A DNA stretch of 64,000 bases from BQJU01 sp965229635. Lineage in GTDB: Bacteria; Bacteroidota; Bacteroidia; Chitinophagales; Saprospiraceae. The stretch lies in the NCBI GenBank assembly GCA_965229635.1, contig OZ245894.1, positions 5,704,001 to 5,768,000 of the forward strand, read 5' to 3'. This document shows, in pieces, positions 33,401 through 42,898 of this stretch. The notes beneath the pieces were generated by a model that was not told the origin of the DNA, ran no database searches, and saw only the letters and a list, made by a program, of their open reading frames with translations. The stretch's first letter is position 1, and each line of letters starts with the position of its first letter. The translations under genes and the position numbers were made by a program.

Positions 33401-36400
33401 CTAGTACTTCAATACTCTCACGGTCTTCACGTCTGATTTACCGTATTTCATTCTAATGAAATAGGCGCCGGTGGGGAAAGCAGATAAATCAATCTGCTGA
33501 CGTTCAACATTTGCCGGAAGCTGGATAGTGGCCATTCGCTTACCGTTAATGGATACTACTTCAAGGGTGACCTCCTGATCAAATGTATCGAAGAATTCAA
33601 TCGTAACCAGATCGTTTGCCGGATTTGGATAAACCAGTGACAATTCAGAATCACCGAAGATGACGGCATCATCCACATCAGAAAGCAAGGCATTACCATT
33701 ATCTTCTATTGCTCTGACTCGATAATAGCTGCGGCCTTTCTTTGGTGTGATATTAAAGAATTCAAAATACTGTATTCCATTGTCTGTTTCCATCGGGTCA
33801 GTAACCGTGCCTACCAACTGGAAGTTTTCTCCGTCCGTTGAACGTTCTACCTCATAGGTCACATTACCGTTGTTGTCCTCTACATTCCAGCTTACACGAA
33901 TGCGCTTGGTGGCCTGATCTTCCACATCGGCATCGATCACCAAACCGGTACCGCAAATCACAGGGCTATTGGATATGTGTATGGTTTCGCGATCATAAGC
34001 AGTACAGTCGTCTTCGGTCACTTCCAACAAAATATTCCGGTTGCCTGTAGAGGTAAATACTACTGTCACCGGAGAACCGACTGCAGTTTGTGGGATGGCA
34101 CCCGAACCAAAGTGCCAGGTGATCTCCGCATCAGGACCGATATTATTAGCGGTAAACACCACTTCATCATAACGACAGGCTTCACCAGGACCGGTAATCA
34201 CCGGTACAACCTCGTCACCTACCACAATTTCTACCGGTTCCGGCTCAATGTAGGTGCTACATCCTTCCCGACGGGCACAACGTACAAAGAAAGTGGTCTG
34301 ATACAGTGGACCTGGATCGTAAGTTGGACTGTTAGAGTTCGGAATCGGCTGGTAAGCATCCTGGGTAAACGGCCCGGTTGCCGTGCTAAACATCCAGATG
34401 TACTCAATTGGTCCGGAGCCGCCACTAGGCAATGCAATGCTCTCAATGGGATCAGGATCGCCACCAGGGCCACACAGATATTGATCTGGGCCGATGATAC
34501 CGGGATCAGTCAAATTCACGCAGAAGGAGAAGAAACCAGCATCGAAAGTGAGGTTAGTTTCATTTTCTCCAATGGTAAAGATTTGTGTCATTCCCATATC
34601 CGGATCAGCGTCGCTATCCAGTGCATCGTTACCCACATTTTGTGGACTGGGCTCAAGGCCAATAGGTTGTACGAAAGTAATCTTATAAGTCCCCGCAGGT
34701 ACTTCAAAGTAGTACAATCCATTACTATTGGTAAAAGTCGTATCACTGAAAATCGGATCGTCTTCATCTACGCTGTTGATGATCACCATCACACCGGGGA
34801 TACCCAATTCTCCCGGATCCTGGATACCATCCTGGTCCTCATCCATCCACACAAAGTCACCCACCAGGCTCAATGGCATGAGGGTCGCTTCACAGGTGGT
34901 GGTACAACCATTGACATCGGTAACGGTCACGGTGTAATCACCGCTATCCAAACCGGTGATAATAGAGGTGGTTGCTCCATTACTCCACAGGTAAGTATAT
35001 GGTCCGGTTCCGCCGCTGGCTGTACATTCCAGTTCTCCATCATTACCGAAGGTTACCGGCATCAACACATCAACTGTACAAACCGGTTGATCAAAGGTTG
35101 GGATGCTGATGGTGGCTTCGGTGGTACAGTCGCTATCATCAGTAATGGTTACGGTGTAAATACCGGCTCCCAGGTTGGTTGCTGTAGCCGTAGTTGCGCC
35201 ACTGCTCCAGGAATAAGAATAAGGAGGTGTGCCACCAACACCCGTTGCCGTTGCGGCGCCATCATTTTCACCGACACAGGTGCTGATGATTCCGGTAATG
35301 TCGATAGACAACTCGGTAGGTTCACCTACACTGACCGTTGTTGTTTCGGTACAACCGTTGTCATCAGTAACTGTTACGGAATACGTTGTTGCTGCCAGGC
35401 CGGTAGCGGTAGCAGTAGTCGCCCCGTTACTCCATTCATAAGTATACGGAGATGTTCCTCCACTGGCCGTTACGGTAGCACTGCCATCCTCAAAGCCATT
35501 ACAGGTCACATCCTGTACCGTTGTGGTCAAAGTGATGGCAGGAGGCGCTCCCACGGTCACACTGGCTTCAGCCATACATCCGGCATCACCGGTCACGGTT
35601 ACGGTATAGGTTCCCGGAGCCAGACCGGTAATGGTTTGGGTGTCACCACCATTACTCCAATCAAAAGTATAAGGCATCTGACCGCCACTCACCATCACGG
35701 TAGCCGTACCGTCGCTATCGCCCACGCAGGTGACATCAGTGGCGGAAATCTCAAGTTCGAGGTTTGCCAGCTGAGTGATCGTTGCCGAGCCGGTTGTCTC
35801 ACAGTTATTGGCATCCGTTACGGTCAGTACATAGGTACCCGCTACCAATCCTGAGATACTGCTGGTTGTTGCACCATTATCCCAGGCATAAGTATAAGGT
35901 GCTGTACCACCGGTTACTGTGGCGTCGATGGCACCAATATTTTCGTCAGAACAAACAATGTTCGTTACATCAAAATCAATGGTCAGTTCAGGTAGTTCCT
36001 GAATACTGATGGTTTGAGAGCTGACCTCACAGCCATTGGCATCGGTTACGGTTAGGCCGTAGATGCCGGCTGAAATACCCGTAATGGTTTGCGTTGTTTC
36101 GCCGTTGCTCCAAAGGTAAGTGTATGGTCCGCTGCCTCCGGTTATGATAGCCGTAGCTTCGCCTGTAGCTGTTCCGCCACAATCAATAATTGGCGAACTT
36201 ACGTTCAGGCTTAGTTCTACCGGCTCATCGATCGTTACGGTGGAAGTAGCCGTACAGAAGTTGGCATCGGTTACGGTGACAGTATAAGTTCCTGCAACCA
36301 GACCGGTAGCCGTAGCCGTAGTTTGTCCATCACTCCATTCGTAAGTATAAGGTGAAGTGCCTCCATTGGCCGTAGCCGTAGCAGAGCCGGTAGCTTCACC

Positions 36401-39247
36401 GAAACAAGCGGCATCCGTACCCACAGTAGAGACCGTCAATTCATCCGGCTGATCAATGGTCACAGATTGTACCAGGGTACAACCATTGCCTTCGGTCACC
36501 GTCACAATATAGGTCCCTGCCTCCAGATCCAGAATTTCGTTGGTGGTCGCTCCATTGCTCCATATATAAGTATATGGCATCGACCCACCCGCTGGATTGA
36601 TCAGGATACTACCCGTATTCCCATCAAAACAAAGTACATTTCTTGGCACGATGGAAATCTGAAAATCATCAATGACATCGATAGTTACTTCTGCCGTGAT
36701 GGTACATCCCAGGGCATCGGTCACCGTTACAGTATAGGTGCCTTCACCCAGGTTTTCGATAGATTCTTCACTTTCGCCGTTGCTCCACATATAGGTATAC
36801 GGCGGCGTACCGCCGGTGACCACCACTTCGGCATTACCGCTGTCCTCACTGCCACAAACAATTTCGGTGCCGGTGATCTCCGCCATTAATTCAGGAGCTT
36901 CGGTAATGGTTATACTTGCCATAGCCGTACAATCGTTGGCATCGGTTACGGTGACCGTGTAGGTACCAGCAGCAAGACCGGTAACGGTTTGCGTCGTTTC
37001 CCCGTTGCTCCACAAATAGGTATATGGTGTAGTACCACCAGTTGGATTGGCTGTAGCCGAACCATCCAATGATTCCGGACAAATCGTCTGGGCATCAGAA
37101 GAAATACTTACCTCCAGTAATGGTGGCTCATCAATCTGGATGGTTTGTGAAACCGTACATCCATTAGCTTCAGTGGCCGTTACGGTGTAGGTACCCGCAG
37201 CAACGTCAATGATACTGGCTTCGGTACTGCCATTGCTCCAAAGGTAAGTGTACGGTGTGCTGCCTCCAGTCACTGTAGCAGTAGCACTTCCGGTATTGTC
37301 ACCAAAACAGAGCAAGTCTTCAACGGTCACACTCAGGTCGAGGTCATCAACCACCAATACCGTGAAACTTCCAGTGGCCGTACAGAGATTCGCATCTGTT
37401 ACGGTTACATCATAAGTTCCAGTTGTCAATCCATTGATGGTAGAGGTCGTTGCGCCATTGCTCCATAAGTAAGAAAATGGTCCGGTACCGCCATCAACGA
37501 GTGCAGTGGCCGATCCGGTACTTCCTTCTCCACAAACTACTGGTGTACCTACCACACTGACCGTCAGGCCAGGAGCTTCATTGATCGTCGCTGAAGCTAC
37601 ATCCATACAGCCGTTCACATCCATGACCGTTACGGAGTAGGTGCCGGCAGACAAGTTATCAATGCTTGCCGTTGTTGCGCCGGTGCTCCACATAAAAGCA
37701 AATGGGGCGGTTCCTCCGCTGACCACAGCGGCAGCTACACCATCGCTTTCTCCTTCACACACCAGATCCGTGGCGGTGATATCCACCGATACTTCTGGCG
37801 GAGCAACGATGATGATAAAGCCGGTAGCCATACATTCTTCACTGTTGGTCACAGTAACATTGTACTCACCTGCACCAAGTCCGGTAATGGTTTGCGTCGT
37901 TGCACCATTATCCCACTGGTAAGAATAAGGCGGAGTGCCGGAAGTAACCGTTGCAGTAGCTGTACCATCAGTGACTCCACAGGTAGTTATATTGGTTCCG
38001 GTAACCGTCACTTCAAAATCGGGAGCTGCCTCTACAACTGCGGTAGCTGTAGCAGTACATCCCACCGCGTCAGTGACGGTCAGCGTGTAGGTACCCGGAG
38101 TCACATTGGTTACGACCTGGGTGGTGGCCCCATTACTCCATTGGTAAGTGTAAGGTGTCACCCCACTATTGGGCGTTCCCGTAAGGAAACCATCATTGGC
38201 ATCAGGACAGGTTTCGGGTGTACCCATGGCACCTGTCATCAGGTTTGATAAAGTTTGCAGGGGAATACTCAATACTTCCTGGCAATTATTGGCATCTGTC
38301 ACCGTGACAGTATAGGTGCCGGCAGTCAGGTTATTAATAAATGGAGTGGTTTGTCCGGTATTCCACAGATAAGAGTACGGGCTCGTTCCACCTGTAACCA
38401 TCACAGAAATACTACCATTATTATCTCCTATACAGGTTGGTGAACTGGCATTTGGATTGATATTAATAGGATTGGGACCATCTACCGTTCCTGAGGCGGA
38501 ATCCGTACAGCCATTGACATCGGTTACAGTCACAGAATAGAAGCCCGGGCTGAGGTTATTGATCATTTGCGTAGTGGCGCCATTACTCCATAGGTAAGTA
38601 TAGGGAGCCGTGCCCCCGGTTGGTGTTGCCACAATACTGCCATCATCAGAATCGGGGCAGGTCAGGTCATTTACATTAAGGGAAACCTCCAGAGGCACTC
38701 CTTCCAGCGTTACACAACCCACCGCACCACAATAGTGTTGGTCGGTGACGGTTACACAGTAAGTTCCGGCTGGCAGGTTGCTAATCGTTGCCGTAGTAGC
38801 CCCCGTAGTCCAGTTGTAGTGATACGGTGGCACCCCGCCATTTCCAGCTGCAGTAACTGAGAAAGGGAAGTCACATACATCGGGAAAGAAGGTCACCGTT
38901 ACCAAAGGTGGCTGGTTGATCAGCACTGTTTCAGTTACGGTAAAGCTCGTGGCATCGGTCACGGTTACGGAGTAGGAACCTGCCGGCACACCACTTAGCG
39001 TAGCCCCCATAGCACCAGTGCTCCACACAAAAGAAAAAGGCCCCGTTCCACCTGAGGTGATTGCTGTAACACTGGCATTGGGCAGGCCATTACAGGTGGG
39101 CTCAGTAATATCAAAGGAAACGGAAAACTGCGCATTAGCTATTTGTGTAAATAGCATAAAGCCGCAAAGTAAAAAGAATAATCGGTTGGGGGGGAACAGT
39201 CTTGCAGAAACCACACGACTGTCATTTGGTAGTAAAGTTCTACGCAT
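33401..39247 (-). CDS. Giant SprB-repeat adhesin with T9SS sorting domain
   Basis: I chose the ATG at 39247, which gives 1948 residues starting MRRTLLPNDSRV with a signal peptide ending FMLFTQIANAQ. Nineteen tandem SprB-type repeats of about 75-80 residues follow, each with a core like GGTAPYTYLWSNGATT and a turn such as AGTYTVTVTDANGC. Next come a SdrD_B-like domain (LVGDFVWMDEDQDGIQDPGE), a PKD-like domain and a fibronectin type III-like segment (IRVSWNVEDNNGNVTYEVER). A T9SS type A C-terminal sorting domain (LVYPNPANDLVTIEFF to VKTVRVLKY) ends the protein. SprB repeats form the gliding adhesin of flavobacteria and sticky surface filaments elsewhere. Length and repeats favour surface adhesion or gliding. 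The repeat cores are close in DNA sequence, so unequal crossing-over is likely. Confidence 0.92.
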   Translation of the reverse strand: MRRTLLPNDSRVVSARLFPPNRLFFLLCGFMLFTQIANAQFSVSFDITEPTCNGLPNASVTAITSGGTGPFSFVWSTGAMGATLSGVPAGSYSVTVTDATSFTVTETVLINQPPLVTVTFFPDVCDFPFSVTAAGNGGVPPYHYNWTTGATTATISNLPAGTYCVTVTDQHYCGAVGCVTLEGVPLEVSLNVNDLTCPDSDDGSIVATPTGGTAPYTYLWSNGATTQMINNLSPGFYSVTVTDVNGCTDSASGTVDGPNPININPNASSPTCIGDNNGSISVMVTGGTSPYSYLWNTGQTTPFINNLTAGTYTVTVTDANNCQEVLSIPLQTLSNLMTGAMGTPETCPDANDGFLTGTPNSGVTPYTYQWSNGATTQVVTNVTPGTYTLTVTDAVGCTATATAVVEAAPDFEVTVTGTNITTCGVTDGTATATVTSGTPPYSYQWDNGATTQTITGLGAGEYNVTVTNSEECMATGFIIIVAPPEVSVDITATDLVCEGESDGVAAAVVSGGTAPFAFMWSTGATTASIDNLSAGTYSVTVMDVNGCMDVASATINEAPGLTVSVVGTPVVCGEGSTGSATALVDGGTGPFSYLWSNGATTSTINGLTTGTYDVTVTDANLCTATGSFTVLVVDDLDLSVTVEDLLCFGDNTGSATATVTGGSTPYTYLWSNGSTEASIIDVAAGTYTVTATEANGCTVSQTIQIDEPPLLEVSISSDAQTICPESLDGSATANPTGGTTPYTYLWSNGETTQTVTGLAAGTYTVTVTDANDCTAMASITITEAPELMAEITGTEIVCGSEDSGNAEVVVTGGTPPYTYMWSNGESEESIENLGEGTYTVTVTDALGCTITAEVTIDVIDDFQISIVPRNVLCFDGNTGSILINPAGGSMPYTYIWSNGATTNEILDLEAGTYIVTVTEGNGCTLVQSVTIDQPDELTVSTVGTDAACFGEATGSATATANGGTSPYTYEWSDGQTTATATGLVAGTYTVTVTDANFCTATSTVTIDEPVELSLNVSSPIIDCGGTATGEATAIITGGSGPYTYLWSNGETTQTITGISAGIYGLTVTDANGCEVSSQTISIQELPELTIDFDVTNIVCSDENIGAIDATVTGGTAPYTYAWDNGATTSSISGLVAGTYVLTVTDANNCETTGSATITQLANLELEISATDVTCVGDSDGTATVMVSGGQMPYTFDWSNGGDTQTITGLAPGTYTVTVTGDAGCMAEASVTVGAPPAITLTTTVQDVTCNGFEDGSATVTASGGTSPYTYEWSNGATTATATGLAATTYSVTVTDDNGCTETTTVSVGEPTELSIDITGIISTCVGENDGAATATGVGGTPPYSYSWSSGATTATATNLGAGIYTVTITDDSDCTTEATISIPTFDQPVCTVDVLMPVTFGNDGELECTASGGTGPYTYLWSNGATTSIITGLDSGDYTVTVTDVNGCTTTCEATLMPLSLVGDFVWMDEDQDGIQDPGELGIPGVMVIINSVDEDDPIFSDTTFTNSNGLYYFEVPAGTYKITFVQPIGLEPSPQNVGNDALDSDADPDMGMTQIFTIGENETNLTFDAGFFSFCVNLTDPGIIGPDQYLCGPGGDPDPIESIALPSGGSGPIEYIWMFSTATGPFTQDAYQPIPNSNSPTYDPGPLYQTTFFVRCARREGCSTYIEPEPVEIVVGDEVVPVITGPGEACRYDEVVFTANNIGPDAEITWHFGSGAIPQTAVGSPVTVVFTSTGNRNILLEVTEDDCTAYDRETIHISNSPVICGTGLVIDADVEDQATKRIRVSWNVEDNNGNVTYEVERSTDGENFQLVGTVTDPMETDNGIQYFEFFNITPKKGRSYYRVRAIEDNGNALLSDVDDAVIFGDSELSLVYPNPANDLVTIEFFDTFDQEVTLEVVSINGKRMATIQLPANVERQQIDLSAFPTGAYFIRMKYGKSDVKTVRVLKY

Positions 39248-39560
39248 AGTGGATTGATAATTTGTTAGTAAAAAAAACCTGCTATCCAACACTCCAATGA
39301 GGAGTTGGCATTTAAACTTAAGAAATAGGTTGTGATGTCCTAAACTTTTGCTCAATACAAGCAAGGGCTCTCTTCGGAACAAAGAGATTTTCAATGAAGG
39401 GTTGTCCTGAAAAGTAGCAAATGCTACTCTGAATGTGTGGGGTCTGAAAGCTACACTTAAAAGTGCAAGCCCAGAAATTACTAATTGCCGACAAAATAAC
39501 AATTTTCTCGGCAATTCACCAATTCAATTGACAAGATTTTTGATCTGATCCAACAAAAAA

Positions 39561-39618
39561 GTCGCATCACGAATTTCGCGATACGACCTACTACTAACAA
39601 ATTATAATCCCATGAACA
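39561..39618 (-). terminator. Terminator-like unit 1 upstream of the adhesin gene
   Basis: On the minus strand, TGTTCATGGGATTATAATTTGT (conserved with unit 2, 39597-39618) is followed by a hairpin (arms GTCGCATCACGAA and TTCGCGATACGAC, 11 of 13 paired; 39561-39587) and a T6 run. The palindrome GAACATATTATGTTC lies at its upstream side (39613-39627). Confidence 0.65.
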
Positions 39619-39741
39619 TATTATGTTCGATCAAAAGCCGCGACTTACTTCGGCTTTAATCTTTTGATACCTACTCAATTCTGAAAAAAAATTTACGAAT
39701 TGAGTGGCATATTTTTGGTGGGCCAAGGTATTTGCCTGTTA

Positions 39742-39904
39742 AGAGTATGTTTAGAATTCATCCTTTGGGCCTAAAATATCCCTTTCAATCTTACTCTTCG
39801 TTAAATTATCGGCCCAGACCTTCCAGGTATGAACCTCAAATTTGCCTCGATTAAGCTTGAAATGAATTATTTTTGACATCAAAAACGAAATATAAACATA
39901 CTCT
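39742..39904. mobile_element. Possible MITE-like element with 12-bp terminal inverted repeats
   Basis: AGAGTATGTTTA (39742-39753) and TAAACATACTCT (39893-39904) are perfect inverted repeats bounding 163 bp without an ORF. Internal segments such as AATTCAT pair with ATGAATT. No target-site duplication is clear. The termini resemble those of small non-autonomous elements, but no autonomous partner is in the window. Confidence 0.45.
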
Positions 39905-39951
39905 AAACTCCTGTAAGGGTTTGTTTATTATAAATTTCGGAAAAAAATTCC

Positions 39952-40058
39952 TTCTTTGACAAATTGCGTGGTCAAACTAAAAGGGCAAGCACAAGCGCCT
40001 ACCAGAAGCGTTGATTGGGCTTTTCTGTTGACGCTAAATCACGAAATTTGTCAAAGAA
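39952..40058. mobile_element. Second short inverted-repeat element, 107 bp
   Basis: TTCTTTGACAAATTGCGT (39952-39969) and ACGAAATTTGTCAAAGAA (40041-40058) pair at 17 of 18 positions. The interior has no ORF. It could be a MITE or a long hairpin RNA; the sequence does not decide. Confidence 0.45.
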
Positions 40059-40109
40059 CCAAAAACATAAGAATTTGTTGGAGTGGAAAAGGTGAAGTAG
40101 GTACAAAAA

Positions 40110-40176
40110 AATAAGTCGCATCACTCTCCCAGTGATACGACTTATTCCATTTTAACAAATTATAATCCCATGAACA
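40110..40176 (-). terminator. Terminator-like unit 2 upstream of the adhesin gene
   Basis: The hairpin arms AATAAGTCGCATCACT (40110-40125) and AGTGATACGACTTATT (40131-40146) pair at 15 of 16 positions with a T7 run on the minus strand. The 22-bp sequence at 40155-40176 is identical to that of unit 1 at 39597-39618. Confidence 0.65.
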
Positions 40177-40244
40177 TTAAAAAGTGGCTTTAAAGCCTAT
40201 ATGAGTTTTAAATGTCATTCATTTTTGTGGGGGAAGTATTTGTA

Positions 40245-40308
40245 ATAGTAAGTCAGGTAATCCCCATTAACCTGACTTACTATCGACAAACAATAAATCC
40301 CATGTACA
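40245..40308 (-). terminator. Terminator-like unit 3 upstream of the adhesin gene
   Basis: Arms ATAGTAAGTCAGGTAA (40245-40260) and TTAACCTGACTTACTAT (40267-40283) pair with one bulge, followed upstream by a diverged version of the conserved word (ACAAACAATAAATCCCATG, 40286-40304). There is no T run, so it is probably a degenerate unit. Confidence 0.5.
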
Positions 40309-40630
40309 TATCCAAATTTTGAATTGACTGATTCTTTAACCAGCCGTACTTTCGTTTGACAATACAAACATCTTAAATAATACTCCTGAAAACAAAGACA
40401 AAATAGGGCTTTTGTGAAAAAAAACAGCCAACACATTAAATCAAAAAAATAATTAATTCATTAACAATCAATAAATTACAAAATAGCTACAATTCTCCAA
40501 AGTGAGAAAAACCATTTCAAAAGTTCTGGAAAAAGTGTACTTTTTTTTGATTTTTTTTTGAAAAAAAGTTGAAAAAACCGGGAATGACCTCGGGTTGAAG
40601 CTAAATTTTTCCGTTTTGAAACGAAAAAAA
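40309..40630. other. AT-rich intergenic region downstream of the di-haem peroxidase operon
   Basis: Very AT-rich sequence with long T and A runs (40540-40575). No ORF or palindrome beyond the terminator-like units at its left end. It separates the peroxidase operon from the adhesin. Confidence 0.5.
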
Positions 40631-41749
40631 TCACTCTTCGAAGGGATTTTTGAAGGCAGGATTTTGGATAAAAGTGGTATCAGTGAGCGTTTTCAGGAAG
40701 GCAATAAGGTCCAACTTTTGCTGTTCGGTAAGCGGAAAGGGTCGAATATTGGGGTCTTCATTGATTACTCCGTGCCCCCCATTACTATAATGATTTAAAA
40801 CTTCTTCCAGCGTTTGAAAACGACCATCGTGCATATAGGGTGCTGTTAATTCAATATTCCGCAAAGTAGGCACCCGAAATTTACCATTGTCATACTGCGA
40901 ATTAGTCACTCCTCCCCTACCCAAATCGGCAAAGTCGGCGAGATCGGCTACATCGTCCAGTCCATTGTTCTTATAGTCGTTATTGGTGAAGCTTGGCCCA
41001 ACATGACAATGGGAGCAGCCAGGGTGAGCCACGCTCTGGTCATCTTCTATAAAAAACAGCAATTTTCCCCGCTGTTGCGTATTGTTAAACCATTGGCCAT
41101 TCACCCAGGTCACCTGATCAAAGCGGGAATTGGCACTGATTAGCGTACGCTCAAATTGGGCAATGGCCTTCACAACCAATAATTTATCCAATCCTCCGGT
41201 TCGTTCGATGCCAAAAGCGGCCTTAAATCGACCGGGATATTCAGGATGTCTACGCAGCTTTTCCACCACATTTTCCCAGCTTTCGTTCAGCTCCACGTGG
41301 TCTTCCACCGGTACCAGAGCCTGTTCTTCCAATGTAGCCGAACGGCCGTCCCAAAAGAAACCATTGGGATTGTAGGCGATATTGACCAGGGCCATTGCAT
41401 TGCGCGTGCCCCTCATACCCAATACCCCTTCACTGGTACTTTGTCCATCGGTAAAGGAATGCTCCAGCTGATGACAAGTGGCACACGCTTGGGTACTATC
41501 AGAAGAAAGGATGGGATCGTAGAATAAATGTCGTCCCAACTCTACGCCAGCTATTGTCATCAGATTGTCTTCCGGTATGGGCGGTGGCGATATCCATTCG
41601 GGTAAGTCCCATTCGTAGGGCGTGGGATCGTAAGTGCCGGTAATCAGCTCATTTCCCGGCGCATCATCCGGAGTATTCTTCTTGCAGTCTGCCGCCGTCA
41701 GGATCAGCAGTCCCAAAAAAAGAAAGAGATGTATGCGCCAGATTTTCAT
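40631..41749 (-). CDS. MauG/MbnH-like di-haem peroxidase lipoprotein, paralogue 1
   Basis: The 372-residue lipoprotein has a signal peptide ending in LTAADC (Cys22) and two c-type haem motifs, CATCH at 89-93 and CSHCH at 245-249. Conserved MauG-family segments are GRHLFYDPILSSDSTQACATCH, FFWDGRSATLEEQALVPVEDHVEL and LRNIELTAPYMHDGRFQTLEEVLNHY. Family members include cytochrome c peroxidases, MauG (tryptophan tryptophylquinone formation) and MbnH, which oxidises a Trp of its MbnP partner. With two MbnP-like genes in the same operon, MbnH-type chemistry is the best guess. It is last in the three-paralogue run. Confidence 0.88.
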   Translation of the reverse strand: MKIWRIHLFLFLGLLILTAADCKKNTPDDAPGNELITGTYDPTPYEWDLPEWISPPPIPEDNLMTIAGVELGRHLFYDPILSSDSTQACATCHQLEHSFTDGQSTSEGVLGMRGTRNAMALVNIAYNPNGFFWDGRSATLEEQALVPVEDHVELNESWENVVEKLRRHPEYPGRFKAAFGIERTGGLDKLLVVKAIAQFERTLISANSRFDQVTWVNGQWFNNTQQRGKLLFFIEDDQSVAHPGCSHCHVGPSFTNNDYKNNGLDDVADLADFADLGRGGVTNSQYDNGKFRVPTLRNIELTAPYMHDGRFQTLEEVLNHYSNGGHGVINEDPNIRPFPLTEQQKLDLIAFLKTLTDTTFIQNPAFKNPFEE

Positions 41750-41755
41750 TTTCGT

Positions 41756-42886
41756 TTATTCAAAGGGATTAGAAAATGCCGGATTGTTGATGAACTCCTC
41801 ATCGGTTAAAGTCTTCAAAAAAGCAATCATGGCGGCCATTTCTTCATCCGTTAAGGTAAATTGCTTGATATTCGGATCTTCATTTTCCACACCGTGTCCG
41901 CCCGACATATAGTGCTCAATCACCTCTTCCAGGGTCTGAAAGCGACCATCGTGCATGTAAGGCGCCGTTAGTTCGATATTGCGTAAGCTAGGCGCCCGAA
42001 ATTTGCCGTTGTCATAAACGGAGTTGGTCACCTCTCCCCTACCCAGGTCTGGAAATGAGGTGATATCATCTACATCCTCAATGCCATTGTTAAAATATTT
42101 GTTATTGGTAAAAAAGCGATCACCATTGTTGTGGCAATGTGAACAGCCAGGGTGATCCAACTGTTGTGGGGCATCCTCAAAAAAGAACAGTGACTTGCCC
42201 ATCTCTTCTTGTGGGGTGAACTCCTCATCGTTTTTCCACACCACCTGATCGTATTTGGAGTTAAAGCTCAACAAGGTACGCTCAAACTGTGAAATGGCTT
42301 TCACGACCAGGTCTTTAGTCATTTCACTCTTTTTCTCAATACCAAATGCCTTGCGGAACATCAACGGATAATCGGGATGACGACGCAGTTTCTCCTCCAC
42401 ATTTGCCCAACTCTCATTCAGCTCCACATGGTCCTCAACCGGCAGTAGTGCCTGATCTTCTAAGGTCGCCGAACGGCCATCCCAAAAGAAGCCGTCATTG
42501 TTATAAGCTAAATTGACAATAGACATGGAACTCCGACGGCCCTCCAGGCCCAATACTCCCTTACTCAGCGCCAATCCATCAGTAAAAGCCTTATCCTGCT
42601 GGTGACAGGTGGCGCAAGACTGCGTACTATCCGAGGAAAGAATGGGATCATAAAACAGGTGACGCCCCAATGCTATTCCATCGACGGTCATTGGGTTATC
42701 TTCCGGCAAAATAGGCCCGGTAGGGATCCACTCGGGAATTTCCAACGTGTATTCTTGTGGATCATAAGTCCCTTCAATGATATCATTATCCGGACAATTG
42801 GTACAGGGCATAGGATTATCATCGTCATCGCGGCATCCCAATGCCAGAAAAAGTACACTTAATAAGGCTATCCAATAAAACTTCAT
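41756..42886 (-). CDS. MauG/MbnH-like di-haem peroxidase lipoprotein, paralogue 2
   Basis: The ATG at 42886 gives 376 residues with a lipoprotein signal ending LFLALGC; a TTG at 42898 would add four residues. The two haem motifs are CATCH (after SSDSTQS) and CSHCH (after LDHPG). The neighbouring blocks are nearly the same as in paralogue 1: FFWDGRSATLEDQALLPVEDHVEL and TAPYMHDGRFQTLEEVIEHY. An acidic patch, CRDDDDNPMPCTNCPDND, follows the lipobox and has two extra Cys. Some 12 bp separate it from paralogue 3 and 6 bp from paralogue 1. Tandem duplication of one gene is clear. Confidence 0.88.
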   Translation of the reverse strand: MKFYWIALLSVLFLALGCRDDDDNPMPCTNCPDNDIIEGTYDPQEYTLEIPEWIPTGPILPEDNPMTVDGIALGRHLFYDPILSSDSTQSCATCHQQDKAFTDGLALSKGVLGLEGRRSSMSIVNLAYNNDGFFWDGRSATLEDQALLPVEDHVELNESWANVEEKLRRHPDYPLMFRKAFGIEKKSEMTKDLVVKAISQFERTLLSFNSKYDQVVWKNDEEFTPQEEMGKSLFFFEDAPQQLDHPGCSHCHNNGDRFFTNNKYFNNGIEDVDDITSFPDLGRGEVTNSVYDNGKFRAPSLRNIELTAPYMHDGRFQTLEEVIEHYMSGGHGVENEDPNIKQFTLTDEEMAAMIAFLKTLTDEEFINNPAFSNPFE

Positions 42887-42898
42887 ACTCACGTTCAA

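Noticed and set aside
33977..35854. Long plus-strand open frame of 625 codons opposite the adhesin gene
   Set aside because: It is a by-product of the repetitive adhesin sequence. Its translation is rich in Arg, Ser, Thr and Ile without domain pattern, and it lies entirely inside the adhesin on the other strand.
40595..40798. Small plus-strand frame near the end of di-haem peroxidase 1
   Set aside because: It lies mostly opposite the end of the peroxidase gene and has no recognisable features.
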